A stretch of 6,917 nt of DNA from Cryomorphaceae bacterium (GTDB lineage Bacteria > Bacteroidota > Bacteroidia > Flavobacteriales > Schleiferiaceae): positions 1-6,917 of the forward strand of contig CATITW010000153.1 of the NCBI GenBank assembly GCA_949547975.1. The letters are read 5' to 3'. The notes under the pieces are model-generated. The model did not search any database and was not told the origin of the DNA. It saw nothing but the letters and a program-made list of their open reading frames with translations. Made by a program: the position numbers and the translations under genes. Of this stretch, positions 1 through 6,342 are shown piece by piece. Every line of letters begins with the position of its first letter. The stretch's first letter is position 1.

Positions 1-357
1 GCACAAGGTTTGTTAGCCGTGGCGTTTATTCTCAGTGGCGTTATGAAAATCACTTCTCCTATGGAGGAATTAGCCGCAAATGGAATGACTTTCGTAGACC
101 ACTTTTCTGAAGGCATGGTACGCTTTATAGGAATTAGCGAAGTATTAGGAGGCCTTGGGCTCATCTTGCCTTCCCTTTCTCGTATCAAACCAATTCTTAC
201 TCCAATAGCTGCCCTCGGATTAGCAACGGTCATGATCCTGGCGATGGTCTATCACCTTTCTGTAGGAGAACCTATCGTACCAAACATCGTTCTACTGGCT
301 ATTGCAGCGTTTATCGCTTGGGGCAGAATGGCAAAAGCACCTATCCTCGCGAAATAA
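1..357 (+). CDS. DoxX-like family integral membrane protein (5' end cut off)
   Basis: This is the C-terminal 118 residues of a small, very hydrophobic protein. The reading frame is open from base 1, so the true start lies upstream. A TTG at 10 could be read as a start, but the family's first helix usually begins a few residues before this point, so probably only about ten residues are missing. Visible segments are the rest of helix 1 (about residues 4-15, with GVMK at 13-16), helix 2 with the EVLGGLGLILPSL stretch, helix 3 rich in Ala/Leu/Met, and helix 4 ending in AFIAWGRM. This order is that of DoxX-like proteins of about 120-130 residues. The family's biochemical role is poorly defined; some relatives are linked to quinone or thiol redox reactions at the membrane. 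It lies 107 bp before an SDR gene on the same strand. The family call is firm; the function is open. Confidence 0.85.
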   Translation, partial: AQGLLAVAFILSGVMKITSPMEELAANGMTFVDHFSEGMVRFIGISEVLGGLGLILPSLSRIKPILTPIAALGLATVMILAMVYHLSVGEPIVPNIVLLAIAAFIAWGRMAKAPILAK

Positions 358-464
358 TCGCCTGGAATACCTCTGCTGCTAAAATCTATTCGATTCACGG
401 GATTTTGTACTCGCTCTTTGGCGTTCGTTGTGCACATTTTTGACCTTGTAAAAAATACATCAAG

Positions 465-1418
465 ATGTCAACAGCACAACCTTATGGGCCGAAAGGCTGG
501 ACGCCAGAGCGCATATCCTCATTAGCCGGAAAAACCTACGTAATCACAGGAACCACGAGTGGTACTGGATTTGAAGCAGCAAGAATTCTGCTCTCAAAAG
601 GTGCAGAAGTTGTCATGCTCAATAGAAATCCCGTTAAAGCAGAGCAAACCATTACCGCTTTAAAAGATCTTCTGTCTTCAGAAATCAAGGTACATAATAT
701 TCAAATGGACCTTTCAGATCAAGCCACGGTAAAGAGTGCGGCGAAAGAAGTGCTCGACACTGTAGAACGGATCGATGCATTGCTGTGTAATGGTGCCATT
801 GCTCAAGTGCCAAAGCGCGTGCTTACTAAGGAAGGCTGGGAGTCACAAATGGGAGTGAACCACTTCGGTCACTTTACACTTCAAGCGTTACTGTACCCGA
901 TGATCGAGCGTTCTAAAGGACGTATCGTCACCGTGGGAAGCCTCGGCTATGATATGGGAATAAAGGCGATCAATTTTGACGACCTTAATTGGGCACAAAA
1001 TTATACTCCGAATAATGCCTATAGTCAGAGTAAACTCGCTCAAATCATGGGTGTGTATGAGCTCCAAGAACGGCTGAAGGCGGCGGGAAAAACGGGCACC
1101 AAAGTCTACGCCTGTCATCCAGGCTCTTCTAGAACTAACCTGATCAACACGAGCGGTAGTTTCCTTATGAAGATGATCTTCGGTTTGATGAAAAAATCTC
1201 CGTTAACACAACCTGCCGAGAATGGCGCATACCCGCAACTGATGTGTGCGACAGAGGAAGACTTGGACCAGCAAGCATTCTACGGACCGACAGGAAGGAA
1301 TAATTGGGTCGGGCCGGTAGGAGCGCATGAACTTAAAGCACATGCTAAAGACCGCGATGCCGCAAAACGACTTTGGGAACTGTCGGAACAAGAAACTGGC
1401 GTAACTTGGAATCTATAA
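465..1418 (+). CDS. SDR family NAD(P)-dependent oxidoreductase, retinol dehydrogenase/protochlorophyllide reductase-like
   Basis: A 317-residue cytoplasmic short-chain dehydrogenase/reductase. The Rossmann glycine motif is TGTTSGTG at residues 28-35, with Thr where Ile is usual (TGxxxGIG). The segment corresponding to NNAG reads LCNGA (107-111), closer to the CNAA form of protochlorophyllide reductases. N132 in GVNHFGHF is the structural Asn, S159 the likely catalytic Ser, and Y186-S-Q-S-K190 the catalytic YxxxK. The 27-residue Ser-to-Tyr spacing, with INFDDLNW in between, is typical of the retinol dehydrogenase/POR-like branch and longer than in classical SDRs. HPG at 218-220 is also conserved in this branch. 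Light-driven chlorophyll synthesis is not implied. The substrate is unknown; a lipophilic aldehyde, ketone or quinone is my guess. The ATG at 465 gives a normal N-terminus; an A-rich leader precedes it and no Shine-Dalgarno is seen. I found no convincing promoter in the 107-bp gap upstream. Confidence 0.93.
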   Translation: MSTAQPYGPKGWTPERISSLAGKTYVITGTTSGTGFEAARILLSKGAEVVMLNRNPVKAEQTITALKDLLSSEIKVHNIQMDLSDQATVKSAAKEVLDTVERIDALLCNGAIAQVPKRVLTKEGWESQMGVNHFGHFTLQALLYPMIERSKGRIVTVGSLGYDMGIKAINFDDLNWAQNYTPNNAYSQSKLAQIMGVYELQERLKAAGKTGTKVYACHPGSSRTNLINTSGSFLMKMIFGLMKKSPLTQPAENGAYPQLMCATEEDLDQQAFYGPTGRNNWVGPVGAHELKAHAKDRDAAKRLWELSEQETGVTWNL

Positions 1419-1448
1419 CGGACGTATGTCCACCTATACCTTGTTGTC

Positions 1449-1961
1449 ATGGATATTCTAAAAGCTGCTAACGCTTGGGCAAAAGCAGAACTCATCTCGA
1501 CTCCTTTTTTCGCGCTAGCAGGTCTAGTATTTGTAGCGGTTAGTATCGGATTTTGGCAGTTTGGCAAAACAGATCTCGCACGCAGCTATATCCTCCCCAC
1601 GCTCATTGCGGGAGTACTTCTGGTCATTATCGGAGCTGGACTGTATTACACAAATGTGAAACGATTGAGCGCCTTTGAACTCGAGTTCAATGAAGATCCG
1701 GTGGTGTTTGTTCAAAATGAATTGGCTCGAACGGCGGCGACGCTGCAAGAGTATAAAAATGTAGTTTTTACAGCCATACCAGTGATTATTGTCATCTGTG
1801 CTGCTCTGCTCTATGTGCTCCAAGGACCGGCTTGGAAAGCTTCAATGATCACTACGATTGCAATGCTTTCGGTGATTCTTCTGATCGACGGTCTTGCACA
1901 TGCTCGCATCGCTCATTACCACGACCAACTCGTAGAAGCAAAAGAAGAATACAAAGCGTAA
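1449..1961 (+). CDS. Conserved four-helix membrane protein of unknown function
   Basis: A 170-residue integral membrane protein. Hydrophobic helices lie at about 17-36, 46-68, 105-124 and 131-149. A polar, partly acidic loop of about 35 residues (70-104) separates the two helical hairpins, and the C-terminal tail (150-170) is charged. Each hairpin has a short polar turn (for example GKTD at 39-42), so the protein looks like two paired hairpins. No catalytic motif or metal site is visible and I do not recognise a named family. From memory, similar proteins occur beside AraC regulators in Bacteroidota, which matches the layout here: its stop is one base from the start of the AraC gene, so the two are almost certainly co-transcribed and probably translationally coupled. 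It follows the SDR gene by 30 bp. It could be a sensor or membrane partner of the regulator, or simply a target of the same regulon; the sequence does not decide. Confidence 0.85.
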   Translation: MDILKAANAWAKAELISTPFFALAGLVFVAVSIGFWQFGKTDLARSYILPTLIAGVLLVIIGAGLYYTNVKRLSAFELEFNEDPVVFVQNELARTAATLQEYKNVVFTAIPVIIVICAALLYVLQGPAWKASMITTIAMLSVILLIDGLAHARIAHYHDQLVEAKEEYKA

Positions 1962-1962
1962 T

Positions 1963-2874
1963 ATGCAGCATTTCAAGTCTTTATCCGAATACTTAGCCTA
2001 TCTCGAGCTTCCCCGCCCTGAACACCCCATGCTTAGTGTGTTTTGCGCTGTAGAGCAAGATTTTCTGCCGTGCGCACGCAAAAGCTCTCCGCCCATTTCC
2101 AACGACTGCTACACCATAAGCTTCAAGAAAAATGTGCAAGGGTCGTTGAATTACGGTCGAACAAAATTTGATTTTAGCAATGGATCTTTGTTCTTCCTCG
2201 CCCCGCGTCAAGTGGTGCAATGGGAGGACACATCGGTTTCGAACCAGCAAGGTTTTTCTATCCTGATTCACGAGGACTACCTCAAAGGAACACCGCTAGC
2301 AGCTTCCATTCACACCTATGGATTTTTCTCCTATTCCATCAATGAAGCACTGCATCTTTCCCCAAAAGAGGAGCAACAGATGGAGTTCTTAGCCCAGAGC
2401 ATTCACGCTGAATATCAAAATAATCAGGACGAATACAGCAAGGAAATCATCATTGCCCACCTCGAGACATTGTTGAAGTACGCCAACCGTTTTTATGAAC
2501 GTCAATTCCTAAACCGTAAGGAGCTTTCTCACCGCTTGCTTGCGGCATTCAATCAGCTTTTGAGTGCGCTTTTACAATCGAACCAATTCCAACAAAAAGG
2601 CATTCCCAGCATCGAATTTCTCGCCGCTCAGCTCGATGTTTCACAACGCTATCTCAGCGATACTCTGAAAAAGGAAACCGGTAAAACAGCTATCGAGCAT
2701 TTGCACTTGTATCTGGTCGATGCGGCTAAAAACTCCTTGCTGGATCCCCAAAAATCCATTTCAGAAGTGGCCTTCTTATTAGGGTTTGAATATCCCGCCT
2801 ATTTCTCTCGACTGTTCAAAAAAGTCGAAGGAATGAGCCCGACACAATACAGGGAACGTTATAGGGTGAATTAG
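1963..2874 (+). CDS. AraC-family transcriptional regulator
   Basis: A 303-residue regulator with the usual two-part build. The N-terminal part (about 1-180) is a divergent ligand-sensing, cupin-like region; FLAPRQVVQWED (78-89) and the HEDYLKGTPL stretch (103-112) are typical of Bacteroidota members. The C-terminal AraC/XylS DNA-binding domain (about 210-302) carries two helix-turn-helix units. The first is around 217-238 (FLAAQLDVSQRYLSDTLKKE) and the second around 265-288 (SISEVAFLLGFEYPAYFSRL), followed by the signature GMSPTQYR at 290-297. The gene starts one base after the membrane protein stop, so it is the last gene of the DoxX-like/SDR/membrane protein run. By common practice in this family it probably controls that run in response to a small molecule. 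No operator can be assigned from the sequence. The length is normal and the frame is intact. Confidence 0.95.
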   Translation: MQHFKSLSEYLAYLELPRPEHPMLSVFCAVEQDFLPCARKSSPPISNDCYTISFKKNVQGSLNYGRTKFDFSNGSLFFLAPRQVVQWEDTSVSNQQGFSILIHEDYLKGTPLAASIHTYGFFSYSINEALHLSPKEEQQMEFLAQSIHAEYQNNQDEYSKEIIIAHLETLLKYANRFYERQFLNRKELSHRLLAAFNQLLSALLQSNQFQQKGIPSIEFLAAQLDVSQRYLSDTLKKETGKTAIEHLHLYLVDAAKNSLLDPQKSISEVAFLLGFEYPAYFSRLFKKVEGMSPTQYRERYRVN

Positions 2875-2894
2875 CGCGGTACTAGAACGGGGAA

Positions 2895-2921
2895 TTGGCC
2901 ACGGAAAATAGGTTATATTTA
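2895..2921 (+). promoter_or_regulatory. Possible Bacteroidota-type promoter before the epimerase/hydrolase operon
   Basis: TATATTTA at 2914-2921 matches 7 of 8 positions of the -7 consensus TAnnTTTG, and a TTG at 2895-2897 lies 16 bases upstream, slightly short of the usual -33 spacing. A 5-bp inverted repeat (GGTTA/TAACC, 2911-2924) covers the -7 element and could be an operator. The site sits 19-26 bases before the ATG at 2940, in the only sizeable gap (65 bp) between the AraC gene and the next gene. This is a consensus match made by eye. Confidence 0.4.
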
Positions 2922-2939
2922 ACCAAACCAATATTTACC

Positions 2940-4112
2940 ATGAACAAGACCCGCCGAGACTTCATCAAGGCCTCTGTCCGCTCTAGCCTAAGTTTACCCT
3001 TGATCGCATCCGGATTCGGTAGCATATTGCACGCCGAAGAACTGGACGAATTAAACGCTCCGCTTCGCAAGAAAAAATTACGCATTCTATTGCTTGGGGG
3101 CACGAGCTTTTTAGGAATACACCAGATCGACTACGCGCTGAGCCGAGGTCATGAGGTCACCATTTTCACGCGAGGTAAAACTAAACCCACCTACAAAACG
3201 GAACTTTTTGACAGGGTCGAACATTTGATTGGGGATCGCAAAGACAATCTTGCTGCTCTAGAAAAGGGAACTTGGGATGTGGTGATCGATAATTCCGGAC
3301 ACGACGCATCCTGGACCGAAAGTACAGCCGCACTGCTCAAAGACCGTTGCGAATTCTACCTCTACACCTCTTCCACCGGTGTGTTTTACCCGTACCTCGG
3401 CGCCGACTACACCGAAGACGACGAAGTGTTGCTCCAAGAGCCTGAAGTGATTGAAGCAGAAGTCGAACGGATGGAATACTGGTATGGTGTGATGAAAGCC
3501 AATTCTGAATTGGCCGCTAAAAAACACTTCGGCCCAGACCGCACCATCATCGTGCGCCCTACCTACATGATCGGCCCCGCGGATAAAACGAACCGATTCA
3601 TTCATTGGCCCATCCGCCTCGCGCAAGGCGGCGATATCCTTGTACCAGGAAAAGTCAGCGACCCCGTGCAATACATCGACGTTCGCGATGTCGCACAGTG
3701 GATGATACGCCTGGTCGAAAACAAAACAACCGGCACTTTTAACGCAGTCGGACCCGTCAACGCTCAAACCATGCCGGAATTTGTCGCGGAAGCCTCTAAA
3801 GCGTTTTACACGCCCTCGAACCTGATCCAAATAGACGACTACGATTTCCTCGCCAAACAAGGCGTTCACGACATCGTTCCGTGGATCATGCCTACTGGCA
3901 AAAACCAAGGCTCTTCGTTAATAAATAATCGCAAAGCCCTCGCAAACGGACTTGCCCTCACCCCGCTCAACACGACCGTTCAAGACACCTTCGAATGGTG
4001 GAATTCGGATGCCATTTCCCAGGAAAAACGAGACGAAGTCACTCAAAACCCAGACGGTGTACTGCAACGTGAAACGGAACTTTTAAGACTCTGGAACGAG
4101 CAACGCAATTAA
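2940..4112 (+). CDS. Tat-signal-bearing NAD(P)-dependent epimerase/dehydratase-fold protein
   Basis: A 390-residue extended-SDR protein. The N-terminus carries a twin-arginine motif, TRRDFIK at residues 4-10, then a weakly hydrophobic segment (about 16-31) and a possible cleavage site after LHA (30-32). This suggests folded export to the periplasm. The Rossmann fold begins at 48 with the nucleotide-binding GGTSFLG (53-59). YTSSTGVF (142-149) supplies the likely catalytic Ser/Thr, and Y182-G-V-M-K186 is the YxxxK pair. RPTYMIGP (206-213) and VQYIDVRDVA (243-252) are also typical of epimerases/dehydratases. I chose the ATG at 2940 over a TTG at 2895 because it puts the Tat motif at the very N-terminus. 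The substrate is probably a sugar or nucleotide-sugar-like compound, but nothing shows which. It is co-transcribed with the serine hydrolase 3 bp downstream. The oddity is a nucleotide-dependent fold with an export signal; a Tat-exported protein can carry its cofactor along, as glucose-fructose oxidoreductase does. Confidence 0.9.
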   Translation: MNKTRRDFIKASVRSSLSLPLIASGFGSILHAEELDELNAPLRKKKLRILLLGGTSFLGIHQIDYALSRGHEVTIFTRGKTKPTYKTELFDRVEHLIGDRKDNLAALEKGTWDVVIDNSGHDASWTESTAALLKDRCEFYLYTSSTGVFYPYLGADYTEDDEVLLQEPEVIEAEVERMEYWYGVMKANSELAAKKHFGPDRTIIVRPTYMIGPADKTNRFIHWPIRLAQGGDILVPGKVSDPVQYIDVRDVAQWMIRLVENKTTGTFNAVGPVNAQTMPEFVAEASKAFYTPSNLIQIDDYDFLAKQGVHDIVPWIMPTGKNQGSSLINNRKALANGLALTPLNTTVQDTFEWWNSDAISQEKRDEVTQNPDGVLQRETELLRLWNEQRN

Positions 4113-4115
4113 TTC

Positions 4116-5120
4116 ATGGGTAAAAAAATCCTCCAGGCGTTCCTATTCATAGGCACGCCCATCTCGCTCTATTTCGTCCCATGGCTCATCGTCAAGGCGT
4201 GGATTCTCCCGCTACCCGACAGTCTCCAGGGCCAATTAAACCAAGCCCTCGACCACGGATTTGACGGCATCGTACTCCACATCGACCAGCCCGGAAAACC
4301 ACCCGTCCAACTCGCAGCAGGCTACCACAACCGCGACCAGCAACAGCCGGCACGCCCGGACGCCTTATACAAGATCGCCAGCATCTCCAAGCTCTACGAC
4401 GTAGTTGCACTTACCAAGCTCGCAGCACAAGGCACGCTCTCCCTCGACAGCTCACTGGCCAACTATCTTCCCGAGCTTACCTTACCCAATGCAAAACGCA
4501 TCACCCTACGACACCTCGTGCAGCACCGCAGCGGTTTACCCAACTTCACCGACGCTCCAGGTTTCTGGGGCGGTCCACATTTAGTATTCGACGAATGCCT
4601 CGCCCTGATCGAAGGACAGCCTGCACTGTTCGAACCCGGCAGCGACAGCAGCTACTGCAACACGAACTACCTGTTGCTTGATCGCATAATGCAGGAGGCT
4701 TTAGGAGAACGCCACTTTGATTTTTTACAACGCGAAGTTCTGCTCCCATTGGGCCTCGCTTCTACCTACGCTTCACTCGCCGAAGCACCCTACGAAGCGG
4801 TGATGAGCGGGTACCACAAAGGCTATGAACCCGATCTTAAAGACCAAGAACACGGCATGGTCGCATCTGCTGCAGATATCGCAGCTTTTGTACGCGCACT
4901 AAACGAAGGAACGCTCTTCACGGAGGAGGAAGCCGCACTCTACCCTTACGTTTATGGACACGGCGGCTGGGTACCTGGCTATCAAAGTTTTGTAAGCTAT
5001 TCACGTAAAGACAGTGTGGTTATGGTCGCCTTGTACAACACCACGGATTCCGATCTGTACAACTGGAACCTCTCCCAGGTCGTTAATGGACGGCTCTTAA
5101 AGATCTATCGCAGGGACTAA
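4116..5120 (+). CDS. Serine hydrolase, class C beta-lactamase/penicillin-binding protein-like family
   Basis: A 334-residue serine hydrolase of the beta-lactamase-related family (AmpC, D,D-peptidase and esterase relatives). An N-terminal hydrophobic stretch at about 6-30, after a Lys-Lys start, is a signal peptide or anchor; no lipobox Cys is seen. All three active-site motifs are present: S89-I-S-K92 (nucleophile and Lys), Y180-C-N182 (YxN), and H282-G-G284 in place of KTG. LRHLVQHRSGLPNF (131-144) and GMVASAADIAAFVRAL (247-262) are family hallmarks. The active site should face the periplasm or the outside. It could be a D-amino-acid or peptidoglycan-fragment hydrolase, an esterase, or a beta-lactamase; this family cannot be divided by sequence alone and there is no basis for calling resistance. 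The start at 4116 is 3 bp after the epimerase stop, with no Shine-Dalgarno. Its TAA overlaps the stop of the opposite-strand small gene. Confidence 0.92.
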   Translation: MGKKILQAFLFIGTPISLYFVPWLIVKAWILPLPDSLQGQLNQALDHGFDGIVLHIDQPGKPPVQLAAGYHNRDQQQPARPDALYKIASISKLYDVVALTKLAAQGTLSLDSSLANYLPELTLPNAKRITLRHLVQHRSGLPNFTDAPGFWGGPHLVFDECLALIEGQPALFEPGSDSSYCNTNYLLLDRIMQEALGERHFDFLQREVLLPLGLASTYASLAEAPYEAVMSGYHKGYEPDLKDQEHGMVASAADIAAFVRALNEGTLFTEEEAALYPYVYGHGGWVPGYQSFVSYSRKDSVVMVALYNTTDSDLYNWNLSQVVNGRLLKIYRRD

Positions 5121-5302
5121 ACCTCTTGCTCACCACTCAAGTGATCCCTCAAATGACGTAGTAAGTCCTTCTGATAGTGCCTATTGCGACGATTCGCCTT
5201 CTTCTTGTTTTGCCGTTTCAGCGTACGTTTATCTTTGACCAATTCCGTCAAATCGTCCGCCCGCTCAATCTTCTCAAAGTCTTCAATCTGTGTCCGTCGC
5301 AT
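5117..5302 (-). CDS. Small, highly basic conserved-looking protein of unknown function (61 residues)
   Basis: A 61-residue protein read from ATG at 5302 to TAG at 5119-5117. A GTG just before the ATG (5305) is a less likely start. The N-terminal third is mixed acidic and basic (EDFEKIERADDL, 7-18). The middle, about 23-45, is dominated by Lys and Arg (RQNKKKANRRNRHY, 30-43). The tail is helical (KDLLRHLRDHL, 45-55). There is no Cys, no signal sequence and no membrane segment, so a soluble nucleic-acid- or ribosome-associated helical protein is a reasonable guess, but I do not recognise the family. The space between the hydrolase and menB holds no other credible gene, and the ordered charge pattern argues for real coding. 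It is divergent from menB (127 bp apart) and convergent with the hydrolase, their stop codons sharing the 4-base CTAA at 5117-5120. The chance that this is a spurious frame remains. Confidence 0.65.
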   Translation of the reverse strand: MRRTQIEDFEKIERADDLTELVKDKRTLKRQNKKKANRRNRHYQKDLLRHLRDHLSGEQEV

Positions 5303-5392
5303 CACTCAAGGAGTCTCTTCTAATGACATCTTTGCCCCTCGAAAAGTTCAAAGCCTATCCCTGTTCAACCCAAGACCAAACAACTTTCGCCT

Positions 5393-5400
5393 TAACTTTG
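5393..5400 (+). promoter_or_regulatory. Probable -7 promoter element of menB
   Basis: TAACTTTG matches the Bacteroidota -7 consensus TAnnTTTG at every fixed position and ends 29 bases before the menB ATG. That would give a leader of about 20-25 bases, rich in A and C and without a Shine-Dalgarno. A clear -33 TTG at the usual spacing is missing; the closest candidate (TTC at 5364-5366) is 26 bases away. The site lies in the divergent gap between menB and the small basic gene. Confidence 0.55.
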
Positions 5401-5429
5401 TTAGCACATCACAACAAACACAACCGCTC

Positions 5430-6272
5430 ATGTCTCAGCTCGATTGGCAAACCGTAAAGGAATACGAAGAAATCACCTTCAAGCAACTCAACGGCGTTGC
5501 CCGTATCGCCATCAACCGTCCTGAAGTGCGCAATGCCTTCACCCCTAAGACGGTCGACGAGCTATGGGAAGCACTCATCCTTTGTCATGAAAGCCAAGAG
5601 ATCGGCGTAGTCCTCATCACTGGAGAAGGACCTTCACCGAAAGACGGCGGTTGGGCCTTCTGTTCTGGTGGCGACCAGCGCGTGCGTTCAAACACCGGCT
5701 ACAAGGGAGCTAACGGAGTTAACCGATTCAACATCTTGGACGTTCAGCGTCAAATCCGCTTTATGAATAAGGTCGTTATCGCCGTAGTACCGGGTTGGGC
5801 TGTAGGCGGAGGACACAGCCTCCACGTGGTATGTGACATGACCATTGCCAGTAAAGAGCACGCCATCTTCAAACAAACCGATGCGGATGTGGCCAGCTTC
5901 GACGGTGGCTTCGGATCCGCTTACCTCGCACGCCAAGTAGGTCAAAAGCGCGCCCGTGAAATCTTCTTCCTTGGCGCCGAATACTCCGCACAAGAAGCCT
6001 TTGAGATGGGCATGGTCAACAAAGTAGTACCTCACGAAGAGCTCGAACAAGTCGCCTACGATTGGGCACAGGAAATCATGACTAAATCTCCAACCGCCAT
6101 CAAGATGCTGAAATTCGGCTTCAACCTTATCGACGACGGGCTCGTAGGCCAACAAGTCTACGCTGGTGAAGCTACCCGCCTAGCATACGGTACCGAAGAA
6201 GCCGTTGAAGGACGCAATGCATTTCTTGAAAAACGCGAACGCGACTTCTCTAAATTCCCAAAGTTCCCATAA
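5430..6272 (+). CDS. menB: 1,4-dihydroxy-2-naphthoyl-CoA synthase (naphthoate synthase)
   Basis: A 280-residue cytoplasmic crotonase-fold enzyme that closes the ring of o-succinylbenzoyl-CoA to 1,4-dihydroxy-2-naphthoyl-CoA in menaquinone synthesis. Family hallmarks, in order: INRPEVRNAFTP (28-39); the oxyanion-hole region WAFCSGGDQ (75-83); the GWAVGGGHSLHVVCDM block (122-137); QTDADVASFDGGFGS (149-163) with the active-site Ser156 and Asp158; Y253 in LAYGTEEA; and the C-terminal EGRNAFLEKRERDFSKF (260-276). D151 stands where E. coli MenB has Gly156, which binds the bicarbonate cofactor. By family knowledge this marks the Asp-containing, bicarbonate-independent type also found in Mycobacterium. 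The frame stays open upstream to 5184, but homology begins only at the ATG at 5430, just after a good -7 element, so that start is chosen. Length is normal. No other men gene is in view. Confidence 0.96.
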   Translation: MSQLDWQTVKEYEEITFKQLNGVARIAINRPEVRNAFTPKTVDELWEALILCHESQEIGVVLITGEGPSPKDGGWAFCSGGDQRVRSNTGYKGANGVNRFNILDVQRQIRFMNKVVIAVVPGWAVGGGHSLHVVCDMTIASKEHAIFKQTDADVASFDGGFGSAYLARQVGQKRAREIFFLGAEYSAQEAFEMGMVNKVVPHEELEQVAYDWAQEIMTKSPTAIKMLKFGFNLIDDGLVGQQVYAGEATRLAYGTEEAVEGRNAFLEKRERDFSKFPKFP

Positions 6273-6284
6273 GCTTATGCTTTC

Positions 6285-6339
6285 TAAAGGGTAGAACTAT
6301 TAGATTTTCACTAATTTAATACTTCACCAACACCCTTTA
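6285..6339. repeat. Nested inverted repeat between menB and the SPFH gene
   Basis: TAAAGGGT at 6285-6292 is perfectly mirrored by ACCCTTTA at 6332-6339, with 39 bases between. Inside lies a second small inverted repeat, ATTAG (6299-6303) and CTAAT (6311-6315), around a 7-base loop. Together they fill nearly all of the 70-bp gap. It could be a weak transcript hairpin after menB, or an operator for the SPFH gene. The low GC content and the lack of a T-run directly after the stem argue against a classical intrinsic terminator. Confidence 0.35.
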
Positions 6340-6342
6340 TCC

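Noticed and set aside
381..406. AAAATC/GATTTT inverted repeat after the DoxX-like gene as a terminator
   Set aside because: The stem is only 6 bp and AT-rich, the loop is 14 bases, and no T-run follows.
465..1418. Calling the SDR a true light-dependent protochlorophyllide reductase
   Set aside because: It shares only general branch features; no chlorophyll-synthesis genes are present and the other genes in view suggest a non-photosynthetic Bacteroidota.
2895..2939. TTG start for the epimerase gene, 15 codons upstream
   Set aside because: It would bury the twin-arginine motif 20 residues in and overlap the promoter-like element; the ATG at 2940 fits a Tat signal.
3258..3908. A 216-codon open frame on the minus strand within the epimerase gene
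   Set aside because: It is fully antisense to a gene with clear domain motifs, its translation shows no recognisable family, and such antisense frames are common opposite codon-biased genes.
4116..5120. Calling the serine hydrolase an antibiotic-resistance beta-lactamase
   Set aside because: The motifs are shared by esterases and peptidases of the same fold, the KTG motif is replaced by HGG, and nothing nearby suggests an inducible resistance locus.
5184..5429. In-frame upstream extension of menB by 82 codons
   Set aside because: The added residues resemble no MenB N-terminus, lie antisense to the small basic gene, and would place the probable -7 element inside the coding region.
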